From: Bacteroidota bacterium
GTDB taxonomy: Bacteria > Bacteroidota > Bacteroidia > Chitinophagales > BACL12
NCBI GenBank assembly: GCA_016718035.1
Contig: JADKEK010000001.1
Span: 558,001-622,000, forward strand
DNA: 64,000 nt
Direction of reading: 5' to 3'
This document shows, piece after piece, positions 44,451 to 53,783 of the stretch (positions are counted from its first letter, which is position 1; each line of letters opens with the position of its first letter). Both the position numbers and the translations under genes were made by a program. The notes below the pieces were generated by a model. It saw nothing but the letters and a program-made list of their open reading frames with translations, searched no databases and had not been told where the DNA came from.

Positions 44451-45698
44451 ATGAACCGATTACCTTCCCACGAGGTATTGCCATTTTTATTGCTTGTTGC
44501 AACCTTATTACTTGCAGGCCGCTTATTAGGCGAATTATTTCGAAAATTGAAATTGCCTCAGGTAATGGGCGAGTTGGTTGCCGGTATTTTACTGGGACCG
44601 TCCTGTTTGCAAATGTTAGCCCCTGATTTTTACCAGTCATTTTTTGTGGACCCTAAGAATGCGGGCATTGCATTTGATGGCCTAGCTCGTATAGGCATTT
44701 TATTATTGTTATTTGTTGCGGGTCAGGAAATTAACCTCAAAACCATTCGTGCAAAGGCAAATGCAGCAGCAGCAATCAGTTTATCGGGTATAGCCATTCC
44801 ATTTATTGTAGGTTTTGCGGCAACATGGTTTTTTACACCCTTGTTATTTCCTGATGGCGTGGTGGATAAAACAGCTTCTTCTCTTTTTATGGGAACTGCA
44901 TTGTCGATTACCGCATTATCGGTTTTGGCAAAAATATTAATTGATATCAAGCAGCTGAAAAGTAAGTTTGGTAATTTGATGATGACAGCAGCGATGATAG
45001 ATGATTTTATTGGTTGGATGTTATTTTCGTTGGTGGTGAGTGTTGCCAATTTAGAAAGCGAAAGCAGTTTTGAAGGATGGCAAGTAATGTTTATGGTAAT
45101 TGGATTTGCCGCATTTATTTTAACTGTCGGTAGAAAATTAATTCACTACTCATTTATTTTTTCTAATAAACATTTATCCAGTGGTGGTGGTACTTTATCG
45201 CTGGCGATCATATTTTGTATTCTCGGTGCGATATTTACCGAGTGGTTAGGTTTACACGCCATTTTCGGAGCGTTTTTAGTGGGGATTGCAGTTGGTGATA
45301 CCGAAGAATTCAGTGGGAAAAACCGCGAAATGTTACACGATATTGTCACCTATATTTTTGCGCCTTTATTTTTTGTTTCGATTGGATTCAGAGTAAACTT
45401 TATTGAAAACTTTGATGGAGTAGTAATCGCGTTCGTATTATTGATAGCCGTTTTCGGAAAATTACTTGGCGGATTTTTGGGAGGATTATTAGGCAAATTT
45501 TCAAAAGGCGAATCATTGGCCATCGGTTTTGGTATGAATGCTCGCGGTTCGCAAGAAATTGTATTGGGTTTAATCGCATTAAATGCAGGCTTAATTACCG
45601 ACCAAATATTTGTTGCGTTGGTAGTTATGACATTCGTTACCATCATGATTGCAGGTCCGGCGATACGCTACTTCCTTAAACGGGATAATATTTTTTAG
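44451..45698 (+). CDS. Cation:proton antiporter, CPA2 family
   Basis: 415 residues, about twelve membrane segments. VMGELVAGILLGPSCLQML near residue 38 is the typical first motif; LLLLFVAGQEINLKTIR, SSLFMGTALSITALSVLAKI and MNARGSQEIVLGLIALNAG follow. TAAMIDDFIGWMLF carries the paired Asp of the ion site. It exchanges K+ or Na+ for H+. There are no C-terminal TrkA-N domains, so it is the short form. Confidence 0.92.
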   Translation: MNRLPSHEVLPFLLLVATLLLAGRLLGELFRKLKLPQVMGELVAGILLGPSCLQMLAPDFYQSFFVDPKNAGIAFDGLARIGILLLLFVAGQEINLKTIRAKANAAAAISLSGIAIPFIVGFAATWFFTPLLFPDGVVDKTASSLFMGTALSITALSVLAKILIDIKQLKSKFGNLMMTAAMIDDFIGWMLFSLVVSVANLESESSFEGWQVMFMVIGFAAFILTVGRKLIHYSFIFSNKHLSSGGGTLSLAIIFCILGAIFTEWLGLHAIFGAFLVGIAVGDTEEFSGKNREMLHDIVTYIFAPLFFVSIGFRVNFIENFDGVVIAFVLLIAVFGKLLGGFLGGLLGKFSKGESLAIGFGMNARGSQEIVLGLIALNAGLITDQIFVALVVMTFVTIMIAGPAIRYFLKRDNIF

Positions 45699-45834
45699 GA
45701 TTTGTATTCCTGTGCAATGCAGCTGCTGCGCAGCTTTACAGGCAGTGTGGATAAATAGCCTTCAACGCATTTCGGTTTATTGGTAAAAAGTAATAATCTG
45801 GTATGATTTTTCGTTTTAAGCATCAAAAACCGGT

Positions 45835-46341
45835 ATGAAAAAGAAAATTGTTGGACTGTTATTTATCACCTCCGGAATCATCACACAAACATTTGCAGGT
45901 GGAGTAGAAGCGGATACATCTTTCAAAAAGAATAATCCTAATTTATTATATACCACCAAAGATTTTTACATAGAAGTTCCCAACAACTGTTACGATGGGA
46001 ATGTATGTGTTCAGGATTTTTTCTTAATTCTCACATTTAATGTTGGTATTAACGGGAATAATGAAATAAAGCAAATTGGCTTTAAAGATGCCGACATTGA
46101 ATTTCTCTCCAAAACAGCAAGTGGGAAGTCGTATGTGAAACAAACATTTACGAAATACGAATCTACATCGGCTGAAAACGGATGGAATGTGAAAGTGGTG
46201 TTTTATCCTGATAAAGCAACCTCTACATCGCCAACTCCTGTAAATAAATTTGAATTTAACGGCAATATCAAACAGAATCATATTTCCGGGACACTCACGT
46301 TTTATTCGGCGGTTGGGCAATCGGTAATTACATTAAATTAA
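45835..46341 (+). CDS. Secreted protein of unknown function
   Basis: 168 residues with a signal peptide (about 1-20, ...TFAGG). The mature part is beta-rich (KDFYIEVPNNCYDG, DFFLILTFNVGINGNNEIKQ, SGTLTFYSAVGQSVITL) with two Cys near residues 53 and 58 (NNCYDGNVC) that may form a disulfide. No family is recognised. It is followed by a bidirectional terminator. Confidence 0.55.
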   Translation: MKKKIVGLLFITSGIITQTFAGGVEADTSFKKNNPNLLYTTKDFYIEVPNNCYDGNVCVQDFFLILTFNVGINGNNEIKQIGFKDADIEFLSKTASGKSYVKQTFTKYESTSAENGWNVKVVFYPDKATSTSPTPVNKFEFNGNIKQNHISGTLTFYSAVGQSVITLN

Positions 46342-46354
46342 TTTGTTTAAGTAT

Positions 46355-46398
46355 AAAAAAATAGGCTGCCTTTTTTAAGACAGCCTATTTTTTATTTT
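46355..46398. terminator. Bidirectional terminator between convergent genes
   Basis: AAAAAATAGGCTG pairs with CAGCCTATTTTTT, with A- and T-runs outside both arms. It separates the secreted-protein gene from rocD. Confidence 0.85.
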
Positions 46399-46410
46399 TA
46401 TAAGTGGCGA

Positions 46411-47646
46411 TTAAAATGCATCCACTGTTTTTTTAATAATGGCAATACATTCTTCCATTTGTTCGATATCGATAACTAATGGAGGAGCAAATCTGATTTT
46501 ATCGCCATGTGTAGGTTTTGCCAATAATCCGTTTTCTTTTAATGCCAGACAAAAATCCCAGGCATTTTTTCCGTGATAATCATTGTTTACCACAATGGCA
46601 TTCAATAATCCTTTACCACGAACAACTTTAATGAAATCGGGATTCATGGTTGATAGCGCATCGCGTAACATCTGTCCCATTTTTTCTGCATTTTCTGCCA
46701 ATTTTTCTTCAACTAACACCTGCATTGCAGCTATTGCAACAGCACAAGCGAGCGGGTTGCCACCAAATGTAGAGCCATGTTCACCAGGTTTTATGGTGAG
46801 CATAATTTCATCATCGGCTAAAACAGCACTTACTGGCATTGTTCCACCGCTGAGTGCTTTTCCTAAAATGAGGATATCGGGACGAACATTTTCATGATCG
46901 CAAGCCAACATTTTACCTGTTCTTGCAAGGCCGGTCTGAATTTCATCTCCAATAAAAAGGACATTAGCAGCTTTACACATTTCATAGGCTGAAGATAAAA
47001 ATCCTTCGTCCGGAACATAAACACCTGCTTCACCCTGAATAGGTTCTACCAGGAAACCGGCTACGTTAGGGTCTTTTAGGGCATTTGCCAAGGAAGCAAG
47101 GTCGTTGTAAGCAACCACTTCATAACCCGGAATAAAAGGACCAAAGCCGGATGTTGAATCCGGATCGGTGCTGAAAGAGATGATACCCGTGGTTCTGCCA
47201 TGGAAATTGCCATCACAAACCAATATTTTCGCCATGTTTGATGGCACTCCCTTCACATCGTAAGCCCAACGGCGACAAAGTTTGATGGCAGTTTCTACCG
47301 CTTCTGCACCGGAGTTCATCGGCAACAATTTATCGTAACCGAATAATTTGCTCATATATTCCTCATATTGGCCCAATAAGTCGTTGTGAAACGCCCTGCT
47401 GGTGAGGGTGAGCTTTTCTGCCTGATGGATTAAGGCATTGATAATTTTGGGGTGACAATGGCCCTGATTAACAGCGCTGTAAGCTGAAAGGAAGTCGTAG
47501 TAACGTTTTCCGTCCACATCCCACATGTAAACGCCTTCTGCGCTGTCAATTACAACCGGAATTGGATGGTAGTTATGAGCACCAAAGTTTTCTTCTTTAT
47601 CAATGTAGGCTTGAGTTCTGGCAGAATTTGAAATAGTAGTATGCAT
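46411..47646 (-). CDS. rocD: Ornithine aminotransferase
   Basis: 411 residues, class III PLP enzyme. It converts ornithine and 2-oxoglutarate to glutamate semialdehyde and glutamate. YYDFLSAYSAVNQGHCHPKI near residue 48, LPMNSGAEAVETAIKL near 103 and VEPIQGEAGVYVP near 197 are visible. FIGDEIQTGLARTGKML near 230 and ILGKALSGGTMPVSAVLAD near 258 carry the Asp and the PLP Lys, and GEHGSTFGGNPLACAVA follows near 285. YSAVN and FHGRT match ornithine rather than acetylornithine aminotransferases. A distant promoter box gives a leader of about 165 bases. Confidence 0.92.
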   Translation of the reverse strand: MHTTISNSARTQAYIDKEENFGAHNYHPIPVVIDSAEGVYMWDVDGKRYYDFLSAYSAVNQGHCHPKIINALIHQAEKLTLTSRAFHNDLLGQYEEYMSKLFGYDKLLPMNSGAEAVETAIKLCRRWAYDVKGVPSNMAKILVCDGNFHGRTTGIISFSTDPDSTSGFGPFIPGYEVVAYNDLASLANALKDPNVAGFLVEPIQGEAGVYVPDEGFLSSAYEMCKAANVLFIGDEIQTGLARTGKMLACDHENVRPDILILGKALSGGTMPVSAVLADDEIMLTIKPGEHGSTFGGNPLACAVAIAAMQVLVEEKLAENAEKMGQMLRDALSTMNPDFIKVVRGKGLLNAIVVNNDYHGKNAWDFCLALKENGLLAKPTHGDKIRFAPPLVIDIEQMEECIAIIKKTVDAF

Positions 47647-47814
47647 AAAATGATGTATTTAAACGTATAGAATAAGTTGAAAAATAAAGTGTAAAAATAA
47701 GACGGGTAAAGCACTAATTAACGGCGGAAATACGCCTTAATACCCGGGATTGGTTAATCCATGTGGTGGTCGAGGAAGTCAAGATTCATATCTAAAAAAT
47801 GTATATCCACGCAG

Positions 47815-47822
47815 CAAAGATA
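47815..47822 (-). promoter_or_regulatory. -7 promoter box TATCTTTG (minus strand) for rocD
   Basis: Exact TAnnTTTG on the minus strand, about 168 bases before the rocD ATG. The leader contains a small GGCG/CGCC hairpin near 47720. Confidence 0.4.
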
Positions 47823-47908
47823 AGGTTATTTTGACAATCGGTTTCTGCACCAAATACGAATTGTGCAAATTGGTTGAAAAACAAGGCTGTAAAACGAACA
47901 TTTTGACC

Positions 47909-47916
47909 TAATTTTG
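47909..47916 (+). promoter_or_regulatory. -7 promoter box TAATTTTG for the ccm run
   Basis: Exact TAnnTTTG 27 bases before the GTG of ccmE. It would transcribe ccmE and probably the tightly spaced genes to maf. Confidence 0.5.
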
Positions 47917-47943
47917 CATTATAAATTAAACCAAAGATATACA

Positions 47944-48327
47944 GTGAAAAAATCGCATATCATAGTTCTCTTCCTCATCGCAATATGTATCGGCGTTTTT
48001 GCCTCTAAATTGGGTAATGTGAGTTCTTACTCTAGTTACACCGATGCTAAGAGCAAAGAAGGTAAAACCGTTCAACTTATTGGAACACTAACACCGGGTA
48101 AAGCAGTCAACTTTGACCCGATTAAAGACCCGAATTCGTTTTCTTTTTATTTAAACGACCGCGATGGAAATGAAGTGCATGTTGTGTGCTTCGACGATAT
48201 GCCAACCGACTTTGAAAAAAGTGAAGAAATTGTGCTTACAGGCTCAATGAAAGAAAACACTTTTTATGCGGATGAAATGCTCGTAAAATGCCCGTCCAAA
48301 TACATGGAAAACGAAATTCAAAAATAA
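47944..48327 (+). CDS. ccmE: Cytochrome c maturation protein CcmE, CxxxY type
   Basis: 127 residues from a GTG at 47944; the in-frame TTG at 47914 overlaps the promoter. An N-terminal anchor (about 4-20) is followed by the OB-fold heme chaperone domain: VQLIGTLTPGKAVNFDP, SFSFYLNDRDGNEVHVVCFD and ENTFYADEMLVKCPSKY. The usual heme-binding His is replaced by Cys in C-P-S-K-Y, the CxxxY variant described in archaea and some deltaproteobacteria. It hands heme to CcmF, encoded 12 bases downstream. Confidence 0.9.
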   Translation: MKKSHIIVLFLIAICIGVFASKLGNVSSYSSYTDAKSKEGKTVQLIGTLTPGKAVNFDPIKDPNSFSFYLNDRDGNEVHVVCFDDMPTDFEKSEEIVLTGSMKENTFYADEMLVKCPSKYMENEIQK

Positions 48328-48339
48328 GGGGCAATATAC

Positions 48340-50673
48340 ATGGAAGAACTTTCTCATCAGCACGCTGTGCAGGCTATAAATCCTTTGTTCGGACAAATAG
48401 GACATTTTTTTGTGATAACGGCTTTTGTTTGTTCGTTATTTGCCGCCTTCTATTATTTCCGTTCAACACGCAATCAGCAAAAAATTATTCAGGATAATGC
48501 CCATAAAATAGCCAGACTATTTTTTATCGGACATATTATTTCCATAATTGCTGTGGTAATAACATTGTTCATCATGATATTTAATCATCATTTTGAATAT
48601 TATTACGTGTGGTCACATTCCTCCAGTGACTTGCAAATGAAATATGTGTTATCGTGTTTTTGGGAAGGACAGGAGGGAAGCTTTCTGTTGTGGAGTTTTT
48701 GGCATGTGGTGTTAGGTATTGTAATTATGCTGAAAGCCGGTAAATGGGAAAGTCCGGTGATGAGTATTGTGAGTTTGATGCAAGTTTTTTTACTCACATT
48801 TATTTTAGGTATTTACATTACAGATACTTTACATATTGGAAGTTCACCATTTTTATTGTTGAGAGATAAACTTACCGGTGACCCTGTATTTTTATTTGAT
48901 GATTAAATTCCTTACGCATTATTTGCATCTATGGTATTGGGTACCGGTATTTTAATGGGTGGTGCCTGGGCTTATGAAGCATTAAGTTTTGGTGGATTTT
49001 GGGCATGGGACCCGGTTGAAAATGCATCACTAATTCCATGGTTGATTATAGTTGCAGGTTTGCATAATCTTGTTATATCTAAAGCTACAGGGCATGCATT
49101 GCGCTCTAGTTTTGTGATGATTATTCTCGCATTCTTTTTTGTGGTGTATGCATCTTTCCTCACACGCAGCGGTATTTTAGGTGATACCAGTGTGCATGCT
49201 TTCGTGGAAGAAGGACTTACTAATCACCTCCTGATATTTTTATTCACGTTTGTACTTATTTCGAAATACTTTTTAATAATCAATTGGAAAAAGATTCCTC
49301 GCAAAGAAAAAGAGGAAGCGCTTTCTTCGCGTGAATTTTGGATGTTCGTCGGGTCTTTAGTGTTATTATTTGGCGGATTACATGTCATATTTTTCACATC
49401 AATTCCGGTGTTTAACACCATTATCGGACATATCAACGATTTATTTGGCTCATCGATTAGAGATGATATGGGTAAACCGGATAATGAAATTCAGTTTTAT
49501 TCCGGTGTGCAAATTTGGGTGGGTGTGTTAATTGCCATTTTATCGGCATTTGGTCAATACCTAAAATACAAGGCCACTGAAAGCAAATTATTTTTCCGCA
49601 GCATAATGGCTAATTTCATTTTTGCCATTATTGCCACTGTTATTAGTTCTATTTTATTGGATAAATTGTGGAGCATAACTGCGGACAGAGGTGTATTTCA
49701 CTTGGTAACATCCTATTCCATCCTGTTTTTTGCAGGCTGGTTTAGTGTGATTTCCAACATGCAATATTTATTCAGTGTATTAAAAGGCAAAATTAAAATT
49801 GCCGGTGGTGCCATTTCGCATATTGGATTTGGGGTTTTAATATTAGGTATATTAATTTCAAATGCAGGGCAAAGAGTTATTTCTGAAAATAATTTCGGAG
49901 TACAATTTGATGGCGAAGGAATGGATAAAACATTCCAACGTGAGAATGTTCGCCTTATTAAAAATGCACCATTGCCTTTGGGTGATTATTTAGTAACTTA
50001 TTTAGGTGATACTATTGAACAGGGAGCGACTTATTACGAATTAAATTTCAGAAAAATTGATCCTGAAACCGGAAAAATAAAACAAGACTTTAATGTGCGT
50101 CCGTATTTGTTGATGGATACTAAAATGCAACAATTAGCACCAAATCCGGATACCAAACATTATTTGACGTACGACGTATTTACGCATGTTACCTCATTGC
50201 CGGGTGAAGGTTCTAAGAATGCACCTCCAACCGTTAAAACTGATACCATTGGTATGGGTGATACACTGAGGTTTAATACAGGGTATTTATTATTGAGTGA
50301 TGTGGTGCGCTTTACAAGTAATGCAGATAGTATTGGTGTAATGGCAAAATTTGATGCGGTTGTAGGTGTTGCGAAAGAAGAATTAACCCCAAGGTTTGTT
50401 ATTCGCCTTGCAGATGGCACTGCACAACAAGGCTCAGCACAAGCAACTATAGGTAATGTTCAGGTTACCTTTTTAGGGATTTTACCTGAGCAAAATAAAT
50501 TTGTATTTACGGTTACCGATGCTACATTAAATACCGATTGGATTGTAATTAAATCTATCATATTCCCTATGATTAATTTAGTATGGATTGGTACCATAGT
50601 GATGGCTATCGGATTTTTTATCAGCATGCGCAAACGCATTCAGGATAATAAGGTTAGTGCTAAAAATGCTTAA
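48340..50673 (+). CDS. ccmF: Cytochrome c heme lyase CcmF, central segment missing with a stop at the junction
   Basis: The multi-pass protein is read in one frame over 778 codons. The N-terminal part has FEYYYVWSHSSSDLQMKY and SCFWEGQEGSFLLWSFWH near residue 110 and ends at VFLFDD. Then comes TAA (48904-48906), and the frame resumes with IPYALFASMVLGTGILMGG and the WWD-type motif FGGFWAWDPVENASLIPWL. Family members have about 55-65 residues between these points, including the GLNPLLQ...HPP heme-ligand helix, which are absent. A 3n deletion that fuses two half-codons into TAA explains the data. Either the locus is broken or the assembly lost about 180 bases. Confidence 0.85.
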
Positions 50674-50674
50674 T

Positions 50675-51460
50675 ATGCAAATTCAGGCAATTACTATTAT
50701 TGGAACAGGTAATGTGGCCACACATTTGGGTAAAGCTTTTTTAAAAGCCGGTATTCAAATTAATGCCATTGTAGCCCGTGATCAACAGAAAGCTATTGCT
50801 TTAGGAGCAGTGTTAAATAATGCACCAGGTTTATTGTTAGGAGATTTATTACCACCATCGGATGCGTATATCATTGCTGTTAAAGATGATGCCATTCACG
50901 AAGTGGCAAAAACAATTGCACAAAAAGACCGATTGCTGATACATTGTTCGGGTGCTTCGAATGGCAATATTTTAGATGTAAAAGGAAACGAGTTTGGTGT
51001 TATGTGGCCAATGCAAACGTTGACTAAAAATAACGATGTAGCCTTGAACCAAACATTAATTGCCGTATCTGGAAGCAACGATGAAACCCTTTTTGCAATT
51101 GCGACACTCGCACGCAAAATATCGGAACGTATTGTCGAGGTTTCAGAAACACAAAGAGCTATGTTGCACTTAAGTGCAGTATGGATAAATAATTATACCA
51201 ATCACATGTTTGTAATTGCGGAACAATTACTCAAAGAAAACAATTTAGATTTTAATTTATTTATTCCGCTAATTGATGAACATATCGAAAAATTAAAAAC
51301 CATGTCCGCCGATTTATTACAAACAGGACCGGCATCAAGAGGCGATATGGTTACACTAAACAAACACCGAAGCATGCTGAAGTCACATCCGGAAATTCAA
51401 CAATTATATGATGTGCTGGCGCAGAGTGTGTTAAATCATTCATTAAAAAACAAATCGTAA
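50675..51460 (+). CDS. Rossmann-fold oxidoreductase-like protein with DUF2520 domain
   Basis: 261 residues from the ATG at 50675, one base after the ccmF stop. The nucleotide-binding N-terminus is ITIIGTGNVATHLGKAFLKAG. LLIHCSGASNGNIL and FGVMWPMQTLTKNN follow. The C-terminal helical DUF2520 (about 135-261) has LHLSAVWINNYTNHMFVIAE and TGPASRGDMVTLNKHRSML. It resembles NADP-dependent pantoate or pyrroline-carboxylate reductase-type folds, but substrate is unknown. Confidence 0.85.
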   Translation: MQIQAITIIGTGNVATHLGKAFLKAGIQINAIVARDQQKAIALGAVLNNAPGLLLGDLLPPSDAYIIAVKDDAIHEVAKTIAQKDRLLIHCSGASNGNILDVKGNEFGVMWPMQTLTKNNDVALNQTLIAVSGSNDETLFAIATLARKISERIVEVSETQRAMLHLSAVWINNYTNHMFVIAEQLLKENNLDFNLFIPLIDEHIEKLKTMSADLLQTGPASRGDMVTLNKHRSMLKSHPEIQQLYDVLAQSVLNHSLKNKS

Positions 51461-51468
51461 TTCAGGCT

Positions 51469-51798
51469 ATGATAACTATTAAATATAATTTTGAAGACGG
51501 AAGTGAACCACGGGAAATTCAGATTGAACCGGGTTACACCGTTTTAGAAGCAGCATTATTAAACGATATTAAACTCAACCATAATTGTGGCGGTGTTTGT
51601 GCATGCAGCACCTGTCACGTGTATATAGAAAAAGGTATGGAACATCTTCCGGAAACAACAGAAAAGGAAGAAGATTTTATTGACCGTGCACGCGACCCTC
51701 GTTTAAATTCCCGATTAAGTTGTCAGTGTGATATCATGGAAGATAATACTTATATCGAAGTAATTGTTCCGGACCAGTCAACTATTATTGCATCATAA
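51469..51798 (+). CDS. fdx: [2Fe-2S] ferredoxin, adrenodoxin type
   Basis: 109 residues. The cluster ligands are NCGGVCACSTCHVY (C-x5-C-x2-C) near residues 42-51 and the fourth Cys in SRLSCQCD near 87. EYTVLEAALLNDI-like N-terminal and EMEHLPETTEKEEDFIDRA-like middle patterns fit the ISC/adrenodoxin group. It likely supplies electrons for Fe-S assembly, in line with iscX immediately downstream. Confidence 0.92.
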   Translation: MITIKYNFEDGSEPREIQIEPGYTVLEAALLNDIKLNHNCGGVCACSTCHVYIEKGMEHLPETTEKEEDFIDRARDPRLNSRLSCQCDIMEDNTYIEVIVPDQSTIIAS

Positions 51799-51818
51799 AA
51801 AAATATATCCAAAATACT

Positions 51819-52061
51819 ATGAACCATTTTGAAGAGCCACCAATTTATTGGGCTGACCATGAAGATATTGCATTGAAATTATACGAACGATTTGGTGATG
51901 ATTTTAATGAATCGAAAATTTATCGCGTTCGGTTTACCGAATTGTTAGAATGGGTTTTGGAAGTTCCGGACTTTAAAGGAACAAGAGAAGAATGTAACGA
52001 AGGCCATTTAGAAATGATTCAAAGTGCCTGGGTATATGAATGGCGCGATGCGCAAAAATAA
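51819..52061 (+). CDS. iscX: Fe-S cluster assembly protein IscX
   Basis: 80 residues, slightly longer than typical through an N-terminal extension. IYWADHEDIALKLYERFGDD, VRFTELLEWVLEVPDF and NEGHLEMIQSAWVYEW match IscX/YfhJ, an acidic adaptor that binds IscS and iron. It is 20 bases after the ferredoxin gene. Confidence 0.92.
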   Translation: MNHFEEPPIYWADHEDIALKLYERFGDDFNESKIYRVRFTELLEWVLEVPDFKGTREECNEGHLEMIQSAWVYEWRDAQK

Positions 52062-52122
52062 TTACCTACAATTACATACATTTTATATACAAATTATCTG
52101 TAATTGTAGATAATCGGTAATT
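52060..52122. repeat. Long inverted repeat at the iscX 3' end
   Basis: AATTACC plus TACAATTACA (52060-52076) pair with TGTAATTGTA (52099-52108) and GGTAATT (52116-52122). It may end or attenuate transcription before ubiA; there is no T-run. Confidence 0.5.
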
Positions 52123-52175
52123 TGGTATACTAGTTTGTAATACACAATCGTTATTCAAGCAACAAACAACACACT

Positions 52176-53107
52176 TTGAAAGCCTGGTTTCAACTTATTC
52201 GGCCAATTAACCTGGTATTGTTAATGCTCACTCAATATTGCATTGACTGGTTTATTCTGCAGCCTAATTTTACCAAGTACGGGTTGCATTTTACACTGAA
52301 TGAATGGCAGTTTTTTTACTTGTGTTATCTACCACTTTGATTTGTGCCGGTGGGTATATTATCAACGATTATTTTGATGTTGACATTGATAACATAAATA
52401 AACCAGGCAAACAAATTATCGGAAAAGCTATTGCACCTCAAACTGCATTTTATGGCTATTTACTGCTTACCGGTTTAGGATTGGGATTAGGTATTTATTT
52501 GAGCCTGGCAATAGATTACTGGAAGCTAATTACCGTTTTTGTAGTGGTCATATTTTTATTGTATTTCTATTCCGCAACATTTAAAAAAACAGCTGTAATT
52601 GGTAATTTAATTGTTGCTGTATTAGCTGCAATGAGTGTTATCATTATTATGTTATTTGAGCCGGCATTATATCAATTGGCGCGGCCGGGTGATTATTATA
52701 TTGCCGGTATTTGTATCGACTATATTACCGGCATTAGTTTTTTTGCATTTGCCTTAACCATGGTGAGAGAAATTGTTAAAGATATTCAGGATGTGGAAGG
52801 AGACAGAAGGCATCAGGCGAAAACGCTGCCAATTAAATTTGGTGTAAAAACTGCAAAGGCTATTGCCATTGGTTTTGTGCTGATAACCATGGCTGCATTG
52901 GGTTATATTTATTTAGATGTATTGCAGATTTTCGGTTCCTTGTATTTGATATATATCGGTATTTTAATAGTATTTTTAGCAGTAATTGCTGTTCGATTAT
53001 TTACTTCTGCCACTAAAAATGAATATGGGATGGTGAGCACTTTGTTAAAAGCAGCCATGTTTTTAGGTTTGGGGTTAATGCCATTTTATTATTTATTAGA
53101 ATTTTAA
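52176..53107 (+). CDS. UbiA-type prenyltransferase, frameshifted
   Basis: About 310 residues once corrected, starting at TTG 52176 (LKAWFQLIRPINL). The T-run at 52311-52317 is one base short; T8 joins NEWQFF to LLVLSTTLICAGGYIIND. About nine membrane segments. The first Asp-rich motif is NDYFDVDIDNINKP, and the second region is EIVKDIQDVEGDRRHQAKTL. It transfers a polyprenyl group to an aromatic or polar acceptor; quinone or archaeal-type lipid substrates cannot be separated by eye. Confidence 0.88.
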
Positions 53108-53109
53108 CT

Positions 53110-53676
53110 ATGTCGATTGTTTTAGCTTCAGGATCACCACGCCGCAGTCAATTATTGGCGGATGCCGGATTTACATTTACCGTTATTAAACCTGAAGTGG
53201 ATGAGTCGTTTGATGCAGCAATACCTGTTATGGATGTGCCGCTGATAATTGCCAATAATAAAATGGCTGTCGCAAAAACCATGTGTACTGCCACCGACAT
53301 TATTATAACTGCAGATACTGTTGTTGTGTTAGAAGATACCATAATTGATTAACCAACGGACAGGGAGGATGCGATACGCATATTAAAAGCCTTATCCGGA
53401 AAAATGCATACGGTAGTTTCAGGTGTATGCATCTCTCAGGGCACACGACAATATGATATTACCGTAAGTACTAAAGTGTATTTTGATGTATTGCAAGAAA
53501 CAGAAATACATTATTATTTAGATAAATACCAGCCATACGATAAAGCCGGTGCTTATGCTATTCAGGAATGGATTGGCATAAATAAAATCACCAGAATAGA
53601 GGGTGATTATTATAATGTGGTAGGTTTCCCGATGAGTAAGATATTCCCTGTTTTGTCTGCGTTACTAGAACAATAA
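53110..53676 (+). CDS. maf: Maf/YhdE nucleotide pyrophosphatase, in-frame stop
   Basis: 188 codons including TAA at 53350-53352. LASGSPRRSQLLADAGF near residue 5 is the signature. ITADTVVVLED follows, then the stop, then PTDREDAIRILKALSGKMH, TVVSGVCI, DKYQPYDKAGAYAIQEW and YYNVVGFPMSK, all in the same frame. A sense codon such as CAA or AAA is expected where TAA is read. Maf removes non-canonical or modified NTPs (dTTP/UTP pyrophosphatase type). Confidence 0.88.
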
Positions 53677-53783
53677 TTCCATCTTATTATTCATAATAAT
53701 ATTTGCTGATAATCCGGAACACCGGTATCAGCCTTCGCTTGGAATGAACTGATACCGGCATAATTTCGGATATTGTTATATCA

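Noticed and set aside
1008..53352. Alternative genetic code or stop-codon readthrough
   Set aside because: Only one TAG and one TAA lie in conserved genes, while both codons and TGA end many intact genes.
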